A stretch of 64,000 nucleotides of DNA, from positions 186,001-250,000 of the forward strand of contig NZ_ANBA01000002.1 in NCBI RefSeq assembly GCF_000341085.1. The letters are read 5' to 3'. Below are positions 9,673 to 18,569 of this stretch, one piece after another. The stretch is from Nocardiopsis ganjiahuensis DSM 45031 (GTDB taxonomy: Bacteria; Actinomycetota; Actinomycetes; Streptosporangiales; Streptosporangiaceae). The position numbers were made by a program, and so were the translations under genes. Every line of letters begins with the position of its first letter. Position 1 is the first letter of the stretch. The notes under the pieces were generated by a model. It was not told where the DNA came from. It searched no databases and worked only from the letters and a program-made list of their open reading frames with translations.

Positions 9673-9702
9673 ATGCATCTGCATAGCAAGATGCATGTGC
9701 AT
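9673..9702 (+). promoter_or_regulatory. Twin palindromic operator ATGCA-N2-TGCAT
   Basis: Two copies of ATGCA-N2-TGCAT, at 9673-9684 and 9691-9702, lie with centres 18 bp apart. Together they form a larger imperfect inverted repeat starting CATATGCA and ending TGCATATG. The block is very A/T-rich for this genome. It ends 16 bases before a -10-like TAGGCT, so a bound dimer pair would cover the -35 region. The spacing suits two regulator dimers nearly two helical turns apart. The regulator is not identified; no TetR, MarR or PadR gene lies in the window. Confidence 0.6.
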
Positions 9703-9718
9703 ATGGCTGTGAACGCGC

Positions 9719-9724
9719 TAGGCT
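9719..9724 (+). promoter_or_regulatory. Probable -10 box after the twin operator
   Basis: TAGGCT matches TAnnnT. It predicts a transcript start around 9731, leaving a leader of about 270 bases before the next credible gene start. Confidence 0.45.
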
Positions 9725-9774
9725 TCAAGCCATGGGACATCAAGCTCCTGACACTGTGCGGACAGGGTCTCGCT

Positions 9775-9963
9775 GGTCCCAGAAACGGCTCTCGGAACCC
9801 GGGCCGAACACCGGGGGACCGTCGGGCCGTCGGCTCCGTGGATGTTCTCGGAGCCGGTGGGCAACCGTGCCGGCGCGAGCGGAAACCTGGGGAGGTCGCT
9901 CGCGGCGAACGTCCGGCACGGAGCTTCCGGGCTCGTCACGTGGAGGGGGCGTGACGAGCCCGG
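9775..9963 (+). ncRNA. Candidate structured leader RNA
   Basis: Consecutive stems are visible. GGTCCC (9775-9780) pairs with GGGACC (9815-9820). CGGCTCCG (9831-9838) pairs with CGGAGCCG (9849-9856). CCGTGCCGG (9865-9873) pairs with CCGGCACGG (9913-9921), enclosing GCGAGCG (9875-9881) with CGCTCGC (9897-9903) and ACCT/AGGT around a GGGG loop. A perfect 14-bp stem pairs 9927-9940 with 9950-9963. The last stem ends 40 bases before the next gene. GGGAC at 9734-9738 could compete for the first stem. It matches no riboswitch class I recognise, so leader, attenuator or independent small RNA are all possible. Confidence 0.45.
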
Positions 9964-10003
9964 ATAGCGGGCCCGCGCGGACACCGTTCGAGTGGGGGAA
10001 CGC

Positions 10004-10852
10004 ATGGGGGTAGGGCTGACTTCTGGAACCGGACGACCCGGCCGTCACCTGCCGCGTCGGGACGACCCGATCGGCTCGCTCACCGGCGGGCTGTGCGAAC
10101 GACTGAGACTGCGGCCCGGACGCGGCGGAACCATCCGCGGCAGATCCGGCCGGACCGACGCGCTGGCCTTCGCGGCCACCGTGGAGAAGGCGGCCGCGGG
10201 GCTGAGCCGCCGCGGGATGTGCCTGGGGGACGTCGTCGGCGTCCTGGCCCCCGTCTCCCCCGACCGCTTCCTCGCCTCCTACACGGTGATGGCCGTCGGC
10301 GGACGGGCCCTGACCGTCTCCCCCGAGTCCGACCTGCGCACCCAGTGCATGGCGCTGGCCGAGACCGACGCCCGGCTGCTGCTGGTCAGCGAGGATCTGG
10401 CCGGAAGGGCCCTGGAACTGGCCGACCGGTCGCGGGTCCGGCAGGTCATCACCTTCGGGACCGCCCTGGGCACGACGCCCTTCAGCGATCTCCTGCTGCC
10501 CAGCCCGGACGGCAACGGGTACAGCCCCGCGCGCGGGCTGTTCGACAACGGCCACCTGGGCTACGAACCCGTCGGCGGCGACATCCTCACCACCCTGCAC
10601 ACCCACCACGACCTGCTGGCCCGTTTCGCGGAACTGCGGGAAGGGCTGTCCCTGACCGCCGACGACGTGGTCGCGGTGGGCGAGGCCGGGGACGAGGCGA
10701 CCCGGCTGGCCCTGGTGGCGTTGGCGCTGTGGACGGGGGCGTGTGTGGTCGCGGGGGACGACTGCCCTCCCCCGGAGGGGCGCCGGGTGACGGTGGCGTG
10801 CGATCCCGTCCCCACCCGGATCTGCTCCCCCCACCCCGACGGCGTGCGTTGA
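10004..10852 (+). CDS. Truncated AMP-binding (ANL superfamily) pseudo-enzyme
   Basis: A 282-residue protein resembling the N-terminal part of acyl-CoA synthetases and NRPS adenylation domains, which are usually 500-550 residues. The segment from GDVVGVLAPVSPDRFLAS through VGGRALTVSPESDLRTQ is the typical early core. The stretch around HTHHDLLARF and LSLTADDVV corresponds to the region after the phosphate-binding loop. The loop itself (Ser/Thr/Gly-rich, then PKG) is missing, and the whole C-terminal AMP-binding half is absent. It probably cannot adenylate a substrate. Codon use is normal, so it is not an obviously decaying pseudogene. The ATG at 10004 is preceded by GTGGGGG; a GTG at 9992 is an alternative. 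It follows a long structured leader. Confidence 0.6.
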   Translation: MGVGLTSGTGRPGRHLPRRDDPIGSLTGGLCERLRLRPGRGGTIRGRSGRTDALAFAATVEKAAAGLSRRGMCLGDVVGVLAPVSPDRFLASYTVMAVGGRALTVSPESDLRTQCMALAETDARLLLVSEDLAGRALELADRSRVRQVITFGTALGTTPFSDLLLPSPDGNGYSPARGLFDNGHLGYEPVGGDILTTLHTHHDLLARFAELREGLSLTADDVVAVGEAGDEATRLALVALALWTGACVVAGDDCPPPEGRRVTVACDPVPTRICSPHPDGVR

Positions 10853-10901
10853 CCCGGTCCCGGGTCTTCGGCGGCTCCGGGGGTTCCCCGGGGCGGACGG
10901 G

Positions 10902-11432
10902 TCAGGCGGACCGTTCGGCGACGACGGCCTCGTCGTCGATCTCGAACCAGGTCACGTGGGTGGCCTCGCTCGAGTACTCACCGCTGCGTGTGGCACAGCT
11001 GTCGACGATGAGCTTGCCGCGCCCGTAGTCCTCGCCGTCCTCGCGGGTGTGCCCGCTGTCGGCGTCCACCGCGTCGCGCTCGCCCTGGTCGGCGACGGCC
11101 ACCCGGAGCCGGTTCGAGTCGGAGCGGATGAACAGGGTCATCACACCGCCGCTCTGCCCCGAGCGCGAGTGCAGCAGCGCGTTGGTGGCCAGCTCGCTGA
11201 CGGCCAGCTCCGCGTCGTCCAGAGCCTCCTCGCTGTGCCCGTTCCTGGTGAGGAACTCACGCACCCGGGCACGAATGGACCGCACCGCGGTCAGGTTTCC
11301 CGCGCAGCTCCACACGGTGTGGTCCGTGACCCCACCGGTGAGCTCGCCGACGTCGATCCTCGGTGCGGTCGACGTCGCGGCGTCTGGGGCATCCGCGGGC
11401 ACATAGTCCCGGAGTTGCCTCGCCTCAGCCAT
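10902..11432 (-). CDS. Anti-sigma-factor-like ATP-binding protein (HATPase, RsbW/SpoIIAB type)
   Basis: A 176-residue protein with a GHKL ATPase fold. The N-box helix is DDAELAVSELATNALLHS, and the G1-type motif VAVADQGERDAV leads to YGRGKLIVD. A short unstructured N-terminus of about 45 residues precedes it. In streptomycetes such stand-alone kinases act on anti-anti-sigma partners or serve as regulators of development and stress. No STAS-domain partner or sigma factor lies beside it. The ATG at 11430-11432 is preceded by GGAG at a good distance; extending to 11483 is less likely. Confidence 0.8.
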   Translation of the reverse strand: MAEARQLRDYVPADAPDAATSTAPRIDVGELTGGVTDHTVWSCAGNLTAVRSIRARVREFLTRNGHSEEALDDAELAVSELATNALLHSRSGQSGGVMTLFIRSDSNRLRVAVADQGERDAVDADSGHTREDGEDYGRGKLIVDSCATRSGEYSSEATHVTWFEIDDEAVVAERSA

Positions 11433-12028
11433 CCGGTCACTCCAATCACCCGCGACGGTCGCGCGGGTATGCGCCGCCTGCACTCACCTTAGACAAGGGT
11501 GTGCCGGGTCCAGAACAGCACACCTGGGTTCCCGGCGCCGGGGAAAGCTCCCAAAACCCCGTCCCGTGTCATCCCCGATGTGGACAAAGGAAACAGCCTG
11601 GTGTCCAGGACTGGCCATGTGAGGTGTAACACGTAGGCAATACCTGACCGGAACCAACCCCTTTCCTGGCACCCGCATGACCCGGAACGGTGCTCGTCAC
11701 CGCGCCCCCGCCCCCCGCGCGACCCATTTCCGCACACCCGAAAGATGTCACCCTACGTGATCGAGCCCCTGGAAAAGCCGGAAAAGCAGCGACTAAACGC
11801 CACGTTTTGGCTACTCGGAGACAACAATGGGGACACAACGGGGATCGCCGGAAGTGCACTCAGCCCCCCTACCACGACTCGGAAGCCGGACGTGCACGGC
11901 CGCGTGTGGCACCCGCCTCCCCCACCTGGAACCCCCTGGCCACAGCAGGTTTCAACAGTCCCACAAGCACCATCCTGGACGGGCCGTAAGAAACCCCCAG
12001 GACACACCCATCACCGCCCTGACGTCGT
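11433..12028. other. Long gene-free interval with reduced GC
   Basis: About 600 bases between the divergent ATPase gene and the peptide-importer operon. ACCTTA (11487-11492) could be a -10 box for the minus-strand gene. A tandem repeat of GGAAAAGCC with one mismatch lies near 11770-11790. Open frames here have mixed third positions and no recognisable product. I see no clear RNA fold. Confidence 0.45.
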
Positions 12029-12057
12029 TTGACGCTTCCTGTAGTGCGAACAAGGAT
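12029..12057 (+). promoter_or_regulatory. Sigma-70-type promoter of the peptide-importer operon
   Basis: TTGACG (12029-12034) and AAGGAT (12052-12057) are separated by exactly 17 bases. The predicted start, near 12064, lies about 100 bases before the first gene of the operon. Confidence 0.6.
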
Positions 12058-12161
12058 CATTTGGGGCCGATACCGACCATCACCCCGGGCACCCCCCAGC
12101 CACCGTCCGTCACCGCGGTCTCGGCCCCTCCGAAGTTCCCGTCCCCACACGAGGTGTCCCC

Positions 12162-13763
12162 GTGCCTGCCCAGCCCGAAGAGTCGACCCCCGCCCTGAAC
12201 CGCCTCACCTCCCGCCGCACCCTCCTCAAGGCCTCCGCCACCGGTGCGGCCGTCGCCCCGGTCCTGGCCGCGTGCGGCGGCGGCGCCGAGTCCGGTGGCT
12301 CCGGAAACAGCGAGCCCCAGCGGGGCGGCCGCCTGAAGGTCGGTGTCGCGGGCGGCGGCGCCAGTGACACCCTGGACGCGCACGACCCCACCGACAACGT
12401 CGACATCGCGCGCAACTACGCCCTCTACGCCTCGCTGATGCGCTTCGACAACGACGGCACCATCGAGCCCTACCTGGCGGAGTCCCTGGAGGCCAACGAG
12501 GACGGCACCGAGTGGACGCTCGTACTCAAGGAGGGCCTGACCTTCCACGACGACACACCGGTCACCACCGAGGCGGTCGTGTACTCCCTCAAGCGCATCC
12601 TCGACCCCGACAACCCCATGCGCGGCGCCGGTGACATGCCCGGCGTCGACCCGGAGCGGATCGAGATCGTCGACGAGCTCACGCTGACCATCCCGGTGGA
12701 CGAGCCGCTGGTCACCCTGCCCGAGGCGCTCGCCGAGTACTACAACTGCGTCGTCCCGGTGGACTACGACCCGGACGACCCGATCGGCGCCGGCCCCTTC
12801 AAGATGGGCGAGTTCAAGGTCGGCGAGTACAGCGTCTTCGAGCGCCACGAGGGCTTCCACATCGAGGGCCAGCCCTACGTGGACGAGCTCGAGATCGTGA
12901 ACTTCCCCGAGGACGACGCCCGCGTCAACGCGCTCAACAGCGGCAACGTCCACGTGATCAGCCAGCTCCCGCACGCCCAGGTCTCCATCCTCGAGGCCGA
13001 CCCCACCATGAACATCCTCGAGTCCGAGACCGGCATGTGGCTGCCGTTCACGATGAACATCGAGGAGGCCCCGTTCGACGACGTCCGCGTGCGCCAGGCC
13101 TTCCGCCTGATCGTCGACCGCCAGGAGATGATCGACCAGGCGCTCGCCGGGTACGGTCAGATCGGCAACGACATGTACGCGCGGATGGACCCGTCCTACC
13201 CCGAGGACTTCGACCAGCGCGAACAGGACATCGACGAGGCCAAGCGCCTGCTCGCCGAGGCCGGCCACGAGGACGGCCTCGAAATCGAGCTGGTCACCTC
13301 CGACATCAGCGCCGGTGTGGTCGCCGCCGCCGAGGTCTTCCAGGAGCAGGCCCGCGAGGCCGGGGTCACCGTCAACCTGCGCCGCGTCAACCCGAGCGAC
13401 TACTGGAACCCGGAGGAGGGCTTCCCCTACGCCTTCGGCCAGGACTTCTGGAGCGCCCGCAACTACATCACCCAGACCGCCCAGGGCTCGGTCGTGGGCG
13501 CCCCCTACAACGAGACGATGTGGGGCGAGCACGAGGAGTGGCTCGAGTACCTGGAGGAGGCGCGCCGGACCGCCGACGACGACGCGCGCAACGAGCTCAT
13601 CCGCAAGGCCCAGGAGATCGAGTACGAGGAGGGCGGCTACATCGTGTGGGGCTTCGTGAACCTGCTCGACGCCTACACCAACTCGGTGCACGGCCTGGAG
13701 CCCGCCGTCTCGGGTCACCCGCTCGGCACCTACGCCTTCCACAAGCTGTGGCTGGACCAGTAG
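12162..13763 (+). CDS. Peptide ABC transporter substrate-binding lipoprotein (family 5)
   Basis: A 533-residue extracytoplasmic binding protein of the DppA/OppA family. The N-terminus has a twin-arginine signal (SRRTLLK) followed by the lipobox LAAC near residue 38, so it is probably Tat-exported and lipid-anchored. Family 5 features include the lobe I motif LAESLEANEDGTEWTLVLKEGLTFHD and the segment VRQAFRLIVDRQEMI. It captures oligopeptides or similar ligands for the downstream permeases. The GTG at 12162 follows GAGGTG. It is first in a four-gene operon. The ligand cannot be told from sequence. Confidence 0.9.
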   Translation: MPAQPEESTPALNRLTSRRTLLKASATGAAVAPVLAACGGGAESGGSGNSEPQRGGRLKVGVAGGGASDTLDAHDPTDNVDIARNYALYASLMRFDNDGTIEPYLAESLEANEDGTEWTLVLKEGLTFHDDTPVTTEAVVYSLKRILDPDNPMRGAGDMPGVDPERIEIVDELTLTIPVDEPLVTLPEALAEYYNCVVPVDYDPDDPIGAGPFKMGEFKVGEYSVFERHEGFHIEGQPYVDELEIVNFPEDDARVNALNSGNVHVISQLPHAQVSILEADPTMNILESETGMWLPFTMNIEEAPFDDVRVRQAFRLIVDRQEMIDQALAGYGQIGNDMYARMDPSYPEDFDQREQDIDEAKRLLAEAGHEDGLEIELVTSDISAGVVAAAEVFQEQAREAGVTVNLRRVNPSDYWNPEEGFPYAFGQDFWSARNYITQTAQGSVVGAPYNETMWGEHEEWLEYLEEARRTADDDARNELIRKAQEIEYEEGGYIVWGFVNLLDAYTNSVHGLEPAVSGHPLGTYAFHKLWLDQ

Positions 13764-13809
13764 CGGCCCTCCGGTTCCCGAACCCCCAGACCGCTACCGA
13801 AAGCTCACC

Positions 13810-14745
13810 ATGACCCGACTCATCGTCGTCCGCCTCTTCTTCGGCGCACTGACGCTCTGGGCGGTGTCCCTCGTGGTCTTCGCGGCCACGCAGGCACTGC
13901 CCGGCGACGCGGCCCAGCTCATCCTGGGCCGCGACGCCACCCCTGAGCGTCTGGAAGCGCTGCGCAACCAGCTGAACCTGCACGAGCCCGTGGCCGTGCA
14001 GTACATGCAGTGGCTCCAAGGGCTCGTCCAGGGCGACCTGGGCACGTCGTTCTCCAACCGGATGCCCGTCGCCGAGTACCTCACGGACCCCGTGCGGAGC
14101 TCGCTGACCCTGATGGGCCTGTCCGCTCTGGTCGCGACCCCGATCGCCCTGTTCCTCGGCGCGTTCAGCGCCCTGCGGCGGGACCGCGCCTTCGACCACA
14201 CCTCCTCCATGGGCACCCTGGTCGTGGCGTCCATCCCCGAGTTCGTGGTCGGCATCCTGCTGATCCTGATGCTCGGCCCGGGCGGGCTGGGGCTCTTCCC
14301 GTCCGTGTACGCCCGGGAGGGCGGCCCCGAGCAGTGGATCCTGCCCGTGCTGACGCTGGCGCTGGCCGTGGCCCCGCCGATCGTGCGCATGATGCGGGCG
14401 ACGATGATCGAGGTCCTGGAGAGCGAGTACGTGCAGCAGGCACGGCTCAAGGGCATGGGCGAGCGCACGGTGCTGTGGCGCCACGCCGCCCCCAACGCGA
14501 TCGGCCCCGTGGCCCAGGTGGTCGCCCTCCAGCTGGCCTGGCTGGCCGGCGGCGTCGTGGCCATCGAGTTCCTGTTCAACTTCCCCGGTGTCGGCAAGGT
14601 CCTCATGGACGCCATCGAGAACCGCGACGTGCCGCTGATCCAGGCCGTGGTTCTGCTCATCGCGGGGATCTACATCCTGGTCAACCTGATCGCTGACGTG
14701 ATCGGGCTGGCGGCCAACCCGAAGGTGAGGGTCGCGAACCGATGA
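13810..14745 (+). CDS. Peptide ABC transporter permease (DppB type)
   Basis: A 311-residue inner-membrane permease with six predicted membrane spans. The cytoplasmic coupling helix around EYVQQARLKGMGERTVLWRHAAPNAIGP is the EAA motif. The N-terminal signature VVFAATQALPGDAAQLILG is typical of DppB/OppB. It forms the channel together with the next gene product. It lies 46 bases after the binding-protein gene and overlaps the next gene by four bases (ATGA), indicating translational coupling. Confidence 0.92.
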   Translation: MTRLIVVRLFFGALTLWAVSLVVFAATQALPGDAAQLILGRDATPERLEALRNQLNLHEPVAVQYMQWLQGLVQGDLGTSFSNRMPVAEYLTDPVRSSLTLMGLSALVATPIALFLGAFSALRRDRAFDHTSSMGTLVVASIPEFVVGILLILMLGPGGLGLFPSVYAREGGPEQWILPVLTLALAVAPPIVRMMRATMIEVLESEYVQQARLKGMGERTVLWRHAAPNAIGPVAQVVALQLAWLAGGVVAIEFLFNFPGVGKVLMDAIENRDVPLIQAVVLLIAGIYILVNLIADVIGLAANPKVRVANR

Positions 14746-15635
14746 GTGGACCTTCGACAAGCACCACGAGCACGACCCCCACGGCGCCCGCCCGGCGCCG
14801 TCCGGGGCTGTTCCGGACCGCGTGGCGGTTCGGCCGTACCAAGGTCGGTGTGGTCCTGACCGGCCTCATCGTCCTGATCGCCGTGGCGGGCCCGTTCGTG
14901 GCCCCCTACACCCCGACCGAGTTCGTGGCCAAGCCGTTCGAGACGGGCGTCGACGGCGCCCTGTTCGGTGGCGACAACCGCGGCCGTGACGTGCTGACCC
15001 GCTTCCTGTGGGGCGGTTGGACGCTGCTCCTGCTCGCCGGCTCCGCCGCCGGTCTCGGTGTGGCCGCCGGAACGGTGGTCGGCATCATCGCCGGCTACCG
15101 CCGCGGCTGGGTGGACGACGTCCTCATGCGCGCCAACGACGTGCTGCTGGCCTTCCCGCAGCTGATCGCGGCGCTGCTGGTGATGTCGATCATCGGCCCG
15201 AAGGTGTGGCTGATCGTCGCGGTCATCGCGGTCTCGCACATGCCGCGGGTGGCGCGGGTGATCCGCGAGGCCACCCGCAAGGTGATCGAACAGGACTACG
15301 TGAAGGCGGCCGAGGCGATCGGACTGCCGCGTTGGCGGATCATGACGGTGGAGATCCTGCCGAACGTGACCAGCCCGCTGCTGGTGGAGCTGGGGCTACG
15401 GCTGACCTACTCCATCGGTGTGGTGGCCGTGCTCGGCTTCCTCGGCATGGGTCTGCAGCCTCCTACGGCGGACTGGGGCCTGATGATCAACGAGAACCGC
15501 CAGGGCATGTCGATCCAGCCGTGGGCGGTGGCACTGCCCGTGTCGGCGATCGCGGTGCTGACCGTCGGCGCCAACCTCATCACCGACGGGCTCTCCCGCG
15601 CGGCGATCGGTATCGATCGGGGGGTCGAGAAGTGA
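14742..15635 (+). CDS. Peptide ABC transporter permease (DppC type)
   Basis: A 297-residue partner permease. An unstructured Ser/Thr-rich N-terminus is followed by the first membrane span ([22 protein letters not shown]), the [18 protein letters not shown] signature of DppC proteins and the EAA loop [27 protein letters not shown]. It overlaps both neighbours by four bases, so the three genes are tightly coupled. Confidence 0.92.
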   Translation: MSGPSTSTTSTTPTAPARRRPGLFRTAWRFGRTKVGVVLTGLIVLIAVAGPFVAPYTPTEFVAKPFETGVDGALFGGDNRGRDVLTRFLWGGWTLLLLAGSAAGLGVAAGTVVGIIAGYRRGWVDDVLMRANDVLLAFPQLIAALLVMSIIGPKVWLIVAVIAVSHMPRVARVIREATRKVIEQDYVKAAEAIGLPRWRIMTVEILPNVTSPLLVELGLRLTYSIGVVAVLGFLGMGLQPPTADWGLMINENRQGMSIQPWAVALPVSAIAVLTVGANLITDGLSRAAIGIDRGVEK

Positions 15636-17335
15636 GTGGGAACGAGAACACGGAGAACGTGGAGAGCACGGAGCACACCGGGGTCGAGGGCGCCGGGGGC
15701 CGCAGTGTCCGCAACGGCGAGACCGTACTGGTGGTCGACGGGCTCACGGTGATCGGGCGTCCCTCCGACGTCGAGATCATCAGCGGTGTGTCCATCACCG
15801 TGAAGCGGGGCGAGATTCTCGGCCTGGTGGGCGAGTCCGGTTCCGGCAAGACCACCCTGGGCCTGTCCCTGCTGGCGCACTGCAAGCGCGCCACGGAGAT
15901 CGTCGGCGGACAGGTGCTGGTCGGCGACCAGGACCTGGCGGGGCTCAGTGAGCGCGGGGTCCGGCAGCTGCGCGGTCGCGCGGTGGCCTACATCCCCCAG
16001 TCGCCCGCCTCGGCGCTCAACCCGGCCCTGCGCCTGGGAGTGCAGCTGCGTGAGGCCCTGCACGACGACTCGCTGTCGAACGGCGAGGTCGTGGAGCGGG
16101 TCCGCGAGGTCCTGCGCGAGGTGGCGCTGCCCGACGACGACGCCTTCCTGCGCCGCTACCCGCACCAGCTCTCCGGCGGGCAGCAGCAGCGGGTGGCGAT
16201 CGCGATGGCGTTCGTGGGACGCCCGGACGTGATCGTGCTCGACGAGCCGACCACCGGTCTGGACGTGACCACGCAGGCGCACGTTCTGGAGACCATCCGG
16301 TCGATGACCCGTGACTACGGGACCGCCGGTGTGTACATCAGCCATGACATGGCCGTGGTCGCCGACCTGGCCGACGACATCGCGGTCATGTACCGGGGCG
16401 AGGTCGTGGAGCGCGGGCGGGCCGCCGAGGTGCTGTCCGCCCCCCAGCACTCCTACACCCGTCAGCTGCTGATGGCGGTGCCGCTGCTGAAGACGTCCGG
16501 GCACGAGGAGGCCGAGCCGGAGGAGGAGCCGCTGCTGCGGGTCTCCGGGCTGACCGCCGGGTACGGGCGTACGCAGGTGCTGGAGGGGATCGACGTCTCC
16601 GTTTCCCGCGGCGAGTGCGTGGCCCTGCTGGGCGAGTCGGGTTCGGGCAAGACGACCCTGTCGCGTTCGGTCGCGGGTCTGCACCACCAGTTCACCGGCG
16701 AGATCCTCTTCGACGGAGTCCCGCTGGCCGCCAGCAGCTACCGCCGTACCGCGGAGCAGCGGCGGCGGGTGCAGTACGTGTTCCAGAACCCGTACGAGGC
16801 GCTGAACCCGCGCAAACGGGTGCGGGACCAGATCCTGGGCCCGTACCGGCACCTGGTGGGCCGGCCCGCCGACCCGGACGGTGTGGTGGCCGAGGCGCTG
16901 GAGCGGGCCGCGCTGTCCGCGTCGTACGCCGACCGCTTCCCCGAGCAGCTGAGCGGTGGCGAACGCCAGCGCGTGTGCATCGCGCGCGCGGTGGCGACCG
17001 GCCCCGACCTGCTGGTGTGCGACGAGATCACGTCGGCGCTGGACGTGTCGGTGCAGGCGGAGATCGTGAAGCTGCTGCGCGGGCTCCAGGACCAGGGCAT
17101 GGCGCTGCTGTTCGTCACGCACAACATCGCCCTGGTCTCCAACATCGCCGAGCGGGTGGCCGTCCTGAACCGGGGCGAGATCGTCGAGTACGGTCCCGTG
17201 GGCCAGGTGATGTCGTCGCCGCAGCACGAGTACACGCGTGCGCTGATCGCCGACACCCCGGACTTCGAGCTGTCCTTCCCGGGCGCCCCCGAGCGGCTGG
17301 GCATGGACTCCGGGGACCGGGTCGTCGAAGGCTAG
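15632..17335 (+). CDS. Fused dual-ATPase subunit of the peptide importer (DppD-DppF fusion)
   Basis: A 567-residue protein with two complete ABC ATPase domains. The first has Walker [10 protein letters not shown], signature LSGGQQQR and Walker B VIVLDEP. The second repeats GESGSGKTT, with signature LSGGERQR and Walker B LLVCDEI. In most systems these are two genes. The extra N-terminal 30 residues are acidic and poorly conserved. The start is GTG at 15632, overlapping the permease stop (GTGA); this fixes the frame and the length. It energises uptake through the two upstream permeases. Confidence 0.9.
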   Translation: MSGNENTENVESTEHTGVEGAGGRSVRNGETVLVVDGLTVIGRPSDVEIISGVSITVKRGEILGLVGESGSGKTTLGLSLLAHCKRATEIVGGQVLVGDQDLAGLSERGVRQLRGRAVAYIPQSPASALNPALRLGVQLREALHDDSLSNGEVVERVREVLREVALPDDDAFLRRYPHQLSGGQQQRVAIAMAFVGRPDVIVLDEPTTGLDVTTQAHVLETIRSMTRDYGTAGVYISHDMAVVADLADDIAVMYRGEVVERGRAAEVLSAPQHSYTRQLLMAVPLLKTSGHEEAEPEEEPLLRVSGLTAGYGRTQVLEGIDVSVSRGECVALLGESGSGKTTLSRSVAGLHHQFTGEILFDGVPLAASSYRRTAEQRRRVQYVFQNPYEALNPRKRVRDQILGPYRHLVGRPADPDGVVAEALERAALSASYADRFPEQLSGGERQRVCIARAVATGPDLLVCDEITSALDVSVQAEIVKLLRGLQDQGMALLFVTHNIALVSNIAERVAVLNRGEIVEYGPVGQVMSSPQHEYTRALIADTPDFELSFPGAPERLGMDSGDRVVEG

Positions 17336-17350
17336 ACGTCAAGGGCCGGG

Positions 17351-17395
17351 GCGGGGGGCCGGGCGCGCACGGTGCGCGCCCGGCCCCCCGCTTTT
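17351..17395 (+). terminator. Strong intrinsic terminator of the peptide-importer operon
   Basis: Perfectly complementary 20-base G/C arms (17351-17370 and 17372-17391) leave a short loop around ACGGT and are followed by TTTT (17392-17395). It begins 15 bases after the operon's last stop codon. Confidence 0.85.
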
Positions 17396-17485
17396 CGGGC
17401 TTCCCGGGTGAGTGGTGCGCCTGGACGGCGTCACCGGGCACACTGTCGAGTGGCTCCGGAGGACGGGGCGTGAAAGGGAGAACAG

Positions 17486-18523
17486 ATGCGTGCGGTTGTC
17501 GTGGACGCGGTCCGGGGCCGCCCTGAGGTCCGTTCGGTGGCGGTGCCCGAGGTGCCCGCCGACGGGGTGCTGGTGAAGGTGATGGCCACGGGGCTGTGCC
17601 GCAGTGACTGGCACGCCTGGGCCGGCCACGACGACGTCGCCTTCCCCCACGTGCCCGGCCACGAGCTGGCGGGGGTCGTCGTCGGGACCGGCGCGCGGGT
17701 GGAGCGGTGGAAGTCCGGGGACCGGGTGACGGTGCCGTTCGTGTGCGGCTGCGGTGACTGCGAATGGTGCCGGTCCGGGCAGGCACAGGTGTGCCCGGAT
17801 CAGCGGCAGCCGGGCTTCACACACTGGGGTTCGTTCGCCGAGTACGTCGCCCTGCACTCCGCGGACACGAATCTCGTGGCGGTCCCCGAGCGGGTGGACT
17901 TCACCACCGCGGCGAGTCTCGGGTGCCGGTTCGCCACCGCCTACCGGGCCCTGGTCGGCCGTGCCCGGCTCAGCGAGGGCGAGTGGGTGACCGTCGTCGG
18001 CGCCGGCGGGGTCGGGCTCAGCTCGGTCATGATCGCCCGTGCTCTGGGTGCCCGGGTGATCGCTGTGGACCGCAACACCGAGGCCCTCACCGCCGCACGG
18101 GAGTTGGGCGCCGAACACGTCCTGCTCGCGGACGGGACCGACATCCCCGCCGCTGTCCGTGAACTGACCGGTGGCGGCAGCCATGTCGCCGTGGACGCGG
18201 TGGGCAGCGAGCGGACGAGTTCCGACGCGCTCCTCGGTCTGCGCCGGCGGGGCCGGCACGTCCAGGTCGGGCTGCTTCCGCCGGTGGAGGGCCACCCGCG
18301 GCTGCCGATGGAACGGGTGATCGGCTGGGAGCTCGACCTGCTCGGCAGCCACGGGATGGCCGCGGCCGACTACCCGGGCATGATGGCGCTCATCGAACGG
18401 GGCGCGCTGCGGCCGCAGCTGCTGATCGAGCGGGTCATCGGCCTCGACGAGGCCGCGACACTGCTTCCGGGGTTCGATCAGGCCACGGTCGCCGGGATGA
18501 CCGTCATCGACCCCGCCCGCTGA
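17486..18523 (+). CDS. Zinc-dependent alcohol dehydrogenase
   Basis: A 345-residue medium-chain dehydrogenase. The catalytic zinc site uses the Cys of GLCRSDWH and the GHE motif (VPGHELAGVV). The structural zinc loop has four Cys (CGCGDCEWCRSGQAQVC). The nucleotide-binding fold is VTVVGAGGVGLSSVMIARALGA, with an Asp at the end of the second strand (VIAVDRN) that suggests NAD rather than NADP. It probably oxidises an alcohol or reduces an aldehyde; the substrate is unknown. The ATG at 17486 follows GGGAG. It stands alone between the operon terminator and a convergent regulator gene. Confidence 0.88.
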   Translation: MRAVVVDAVRGRPEVRSVAVPEVPADGVLVKVMATGLCRSDWHAWAGHDDVAFPHVPGHELAGVVVGTGARVERWKSGDRVTVPFVCGCGDCEWCRSGQAQVCPDQRQPGFTHWGSFAEYVALHSADTNLVAVPERVDFTTAASLGCRFATAYRALVGRARLSEGEWVTVVGAGGVGLSSVMIARALGARVIAVDRNTEALTAARELGAEHVLLADGTDIPAAVRELTGGGSHVAVDAVGSERTSSDALLGLRRRGRHVQVGLLPPVEGHPRLPMERVIGWELDLLGSHGMAAADYPGMMALIERGALRPQLLIERVIGLDEAATLLPGFDQATVAGMTVIDPAR

Positions 18524-18569
18524 CGGGACGCCGGGGTGCGGGACCCGCTCGGGTGGCCCGGAGCAGGGA

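Noticed and set aside
9732..10013. 93-residue open frame starting at the predicted transcript start after the twin operator
   Set aside because: Its third codon positions are not G/C-biased, the product is unlike any family I know, and the same bases form strong RNA stems. I prefer a leader RNA, but a short leader peptide cannot be excluded.
11745..12032. 95-residue open frame upstream of the peptide importer
   Set aside because: Mixed codon positions, no ribosome-binding site and proline-rich nonsense-like product.
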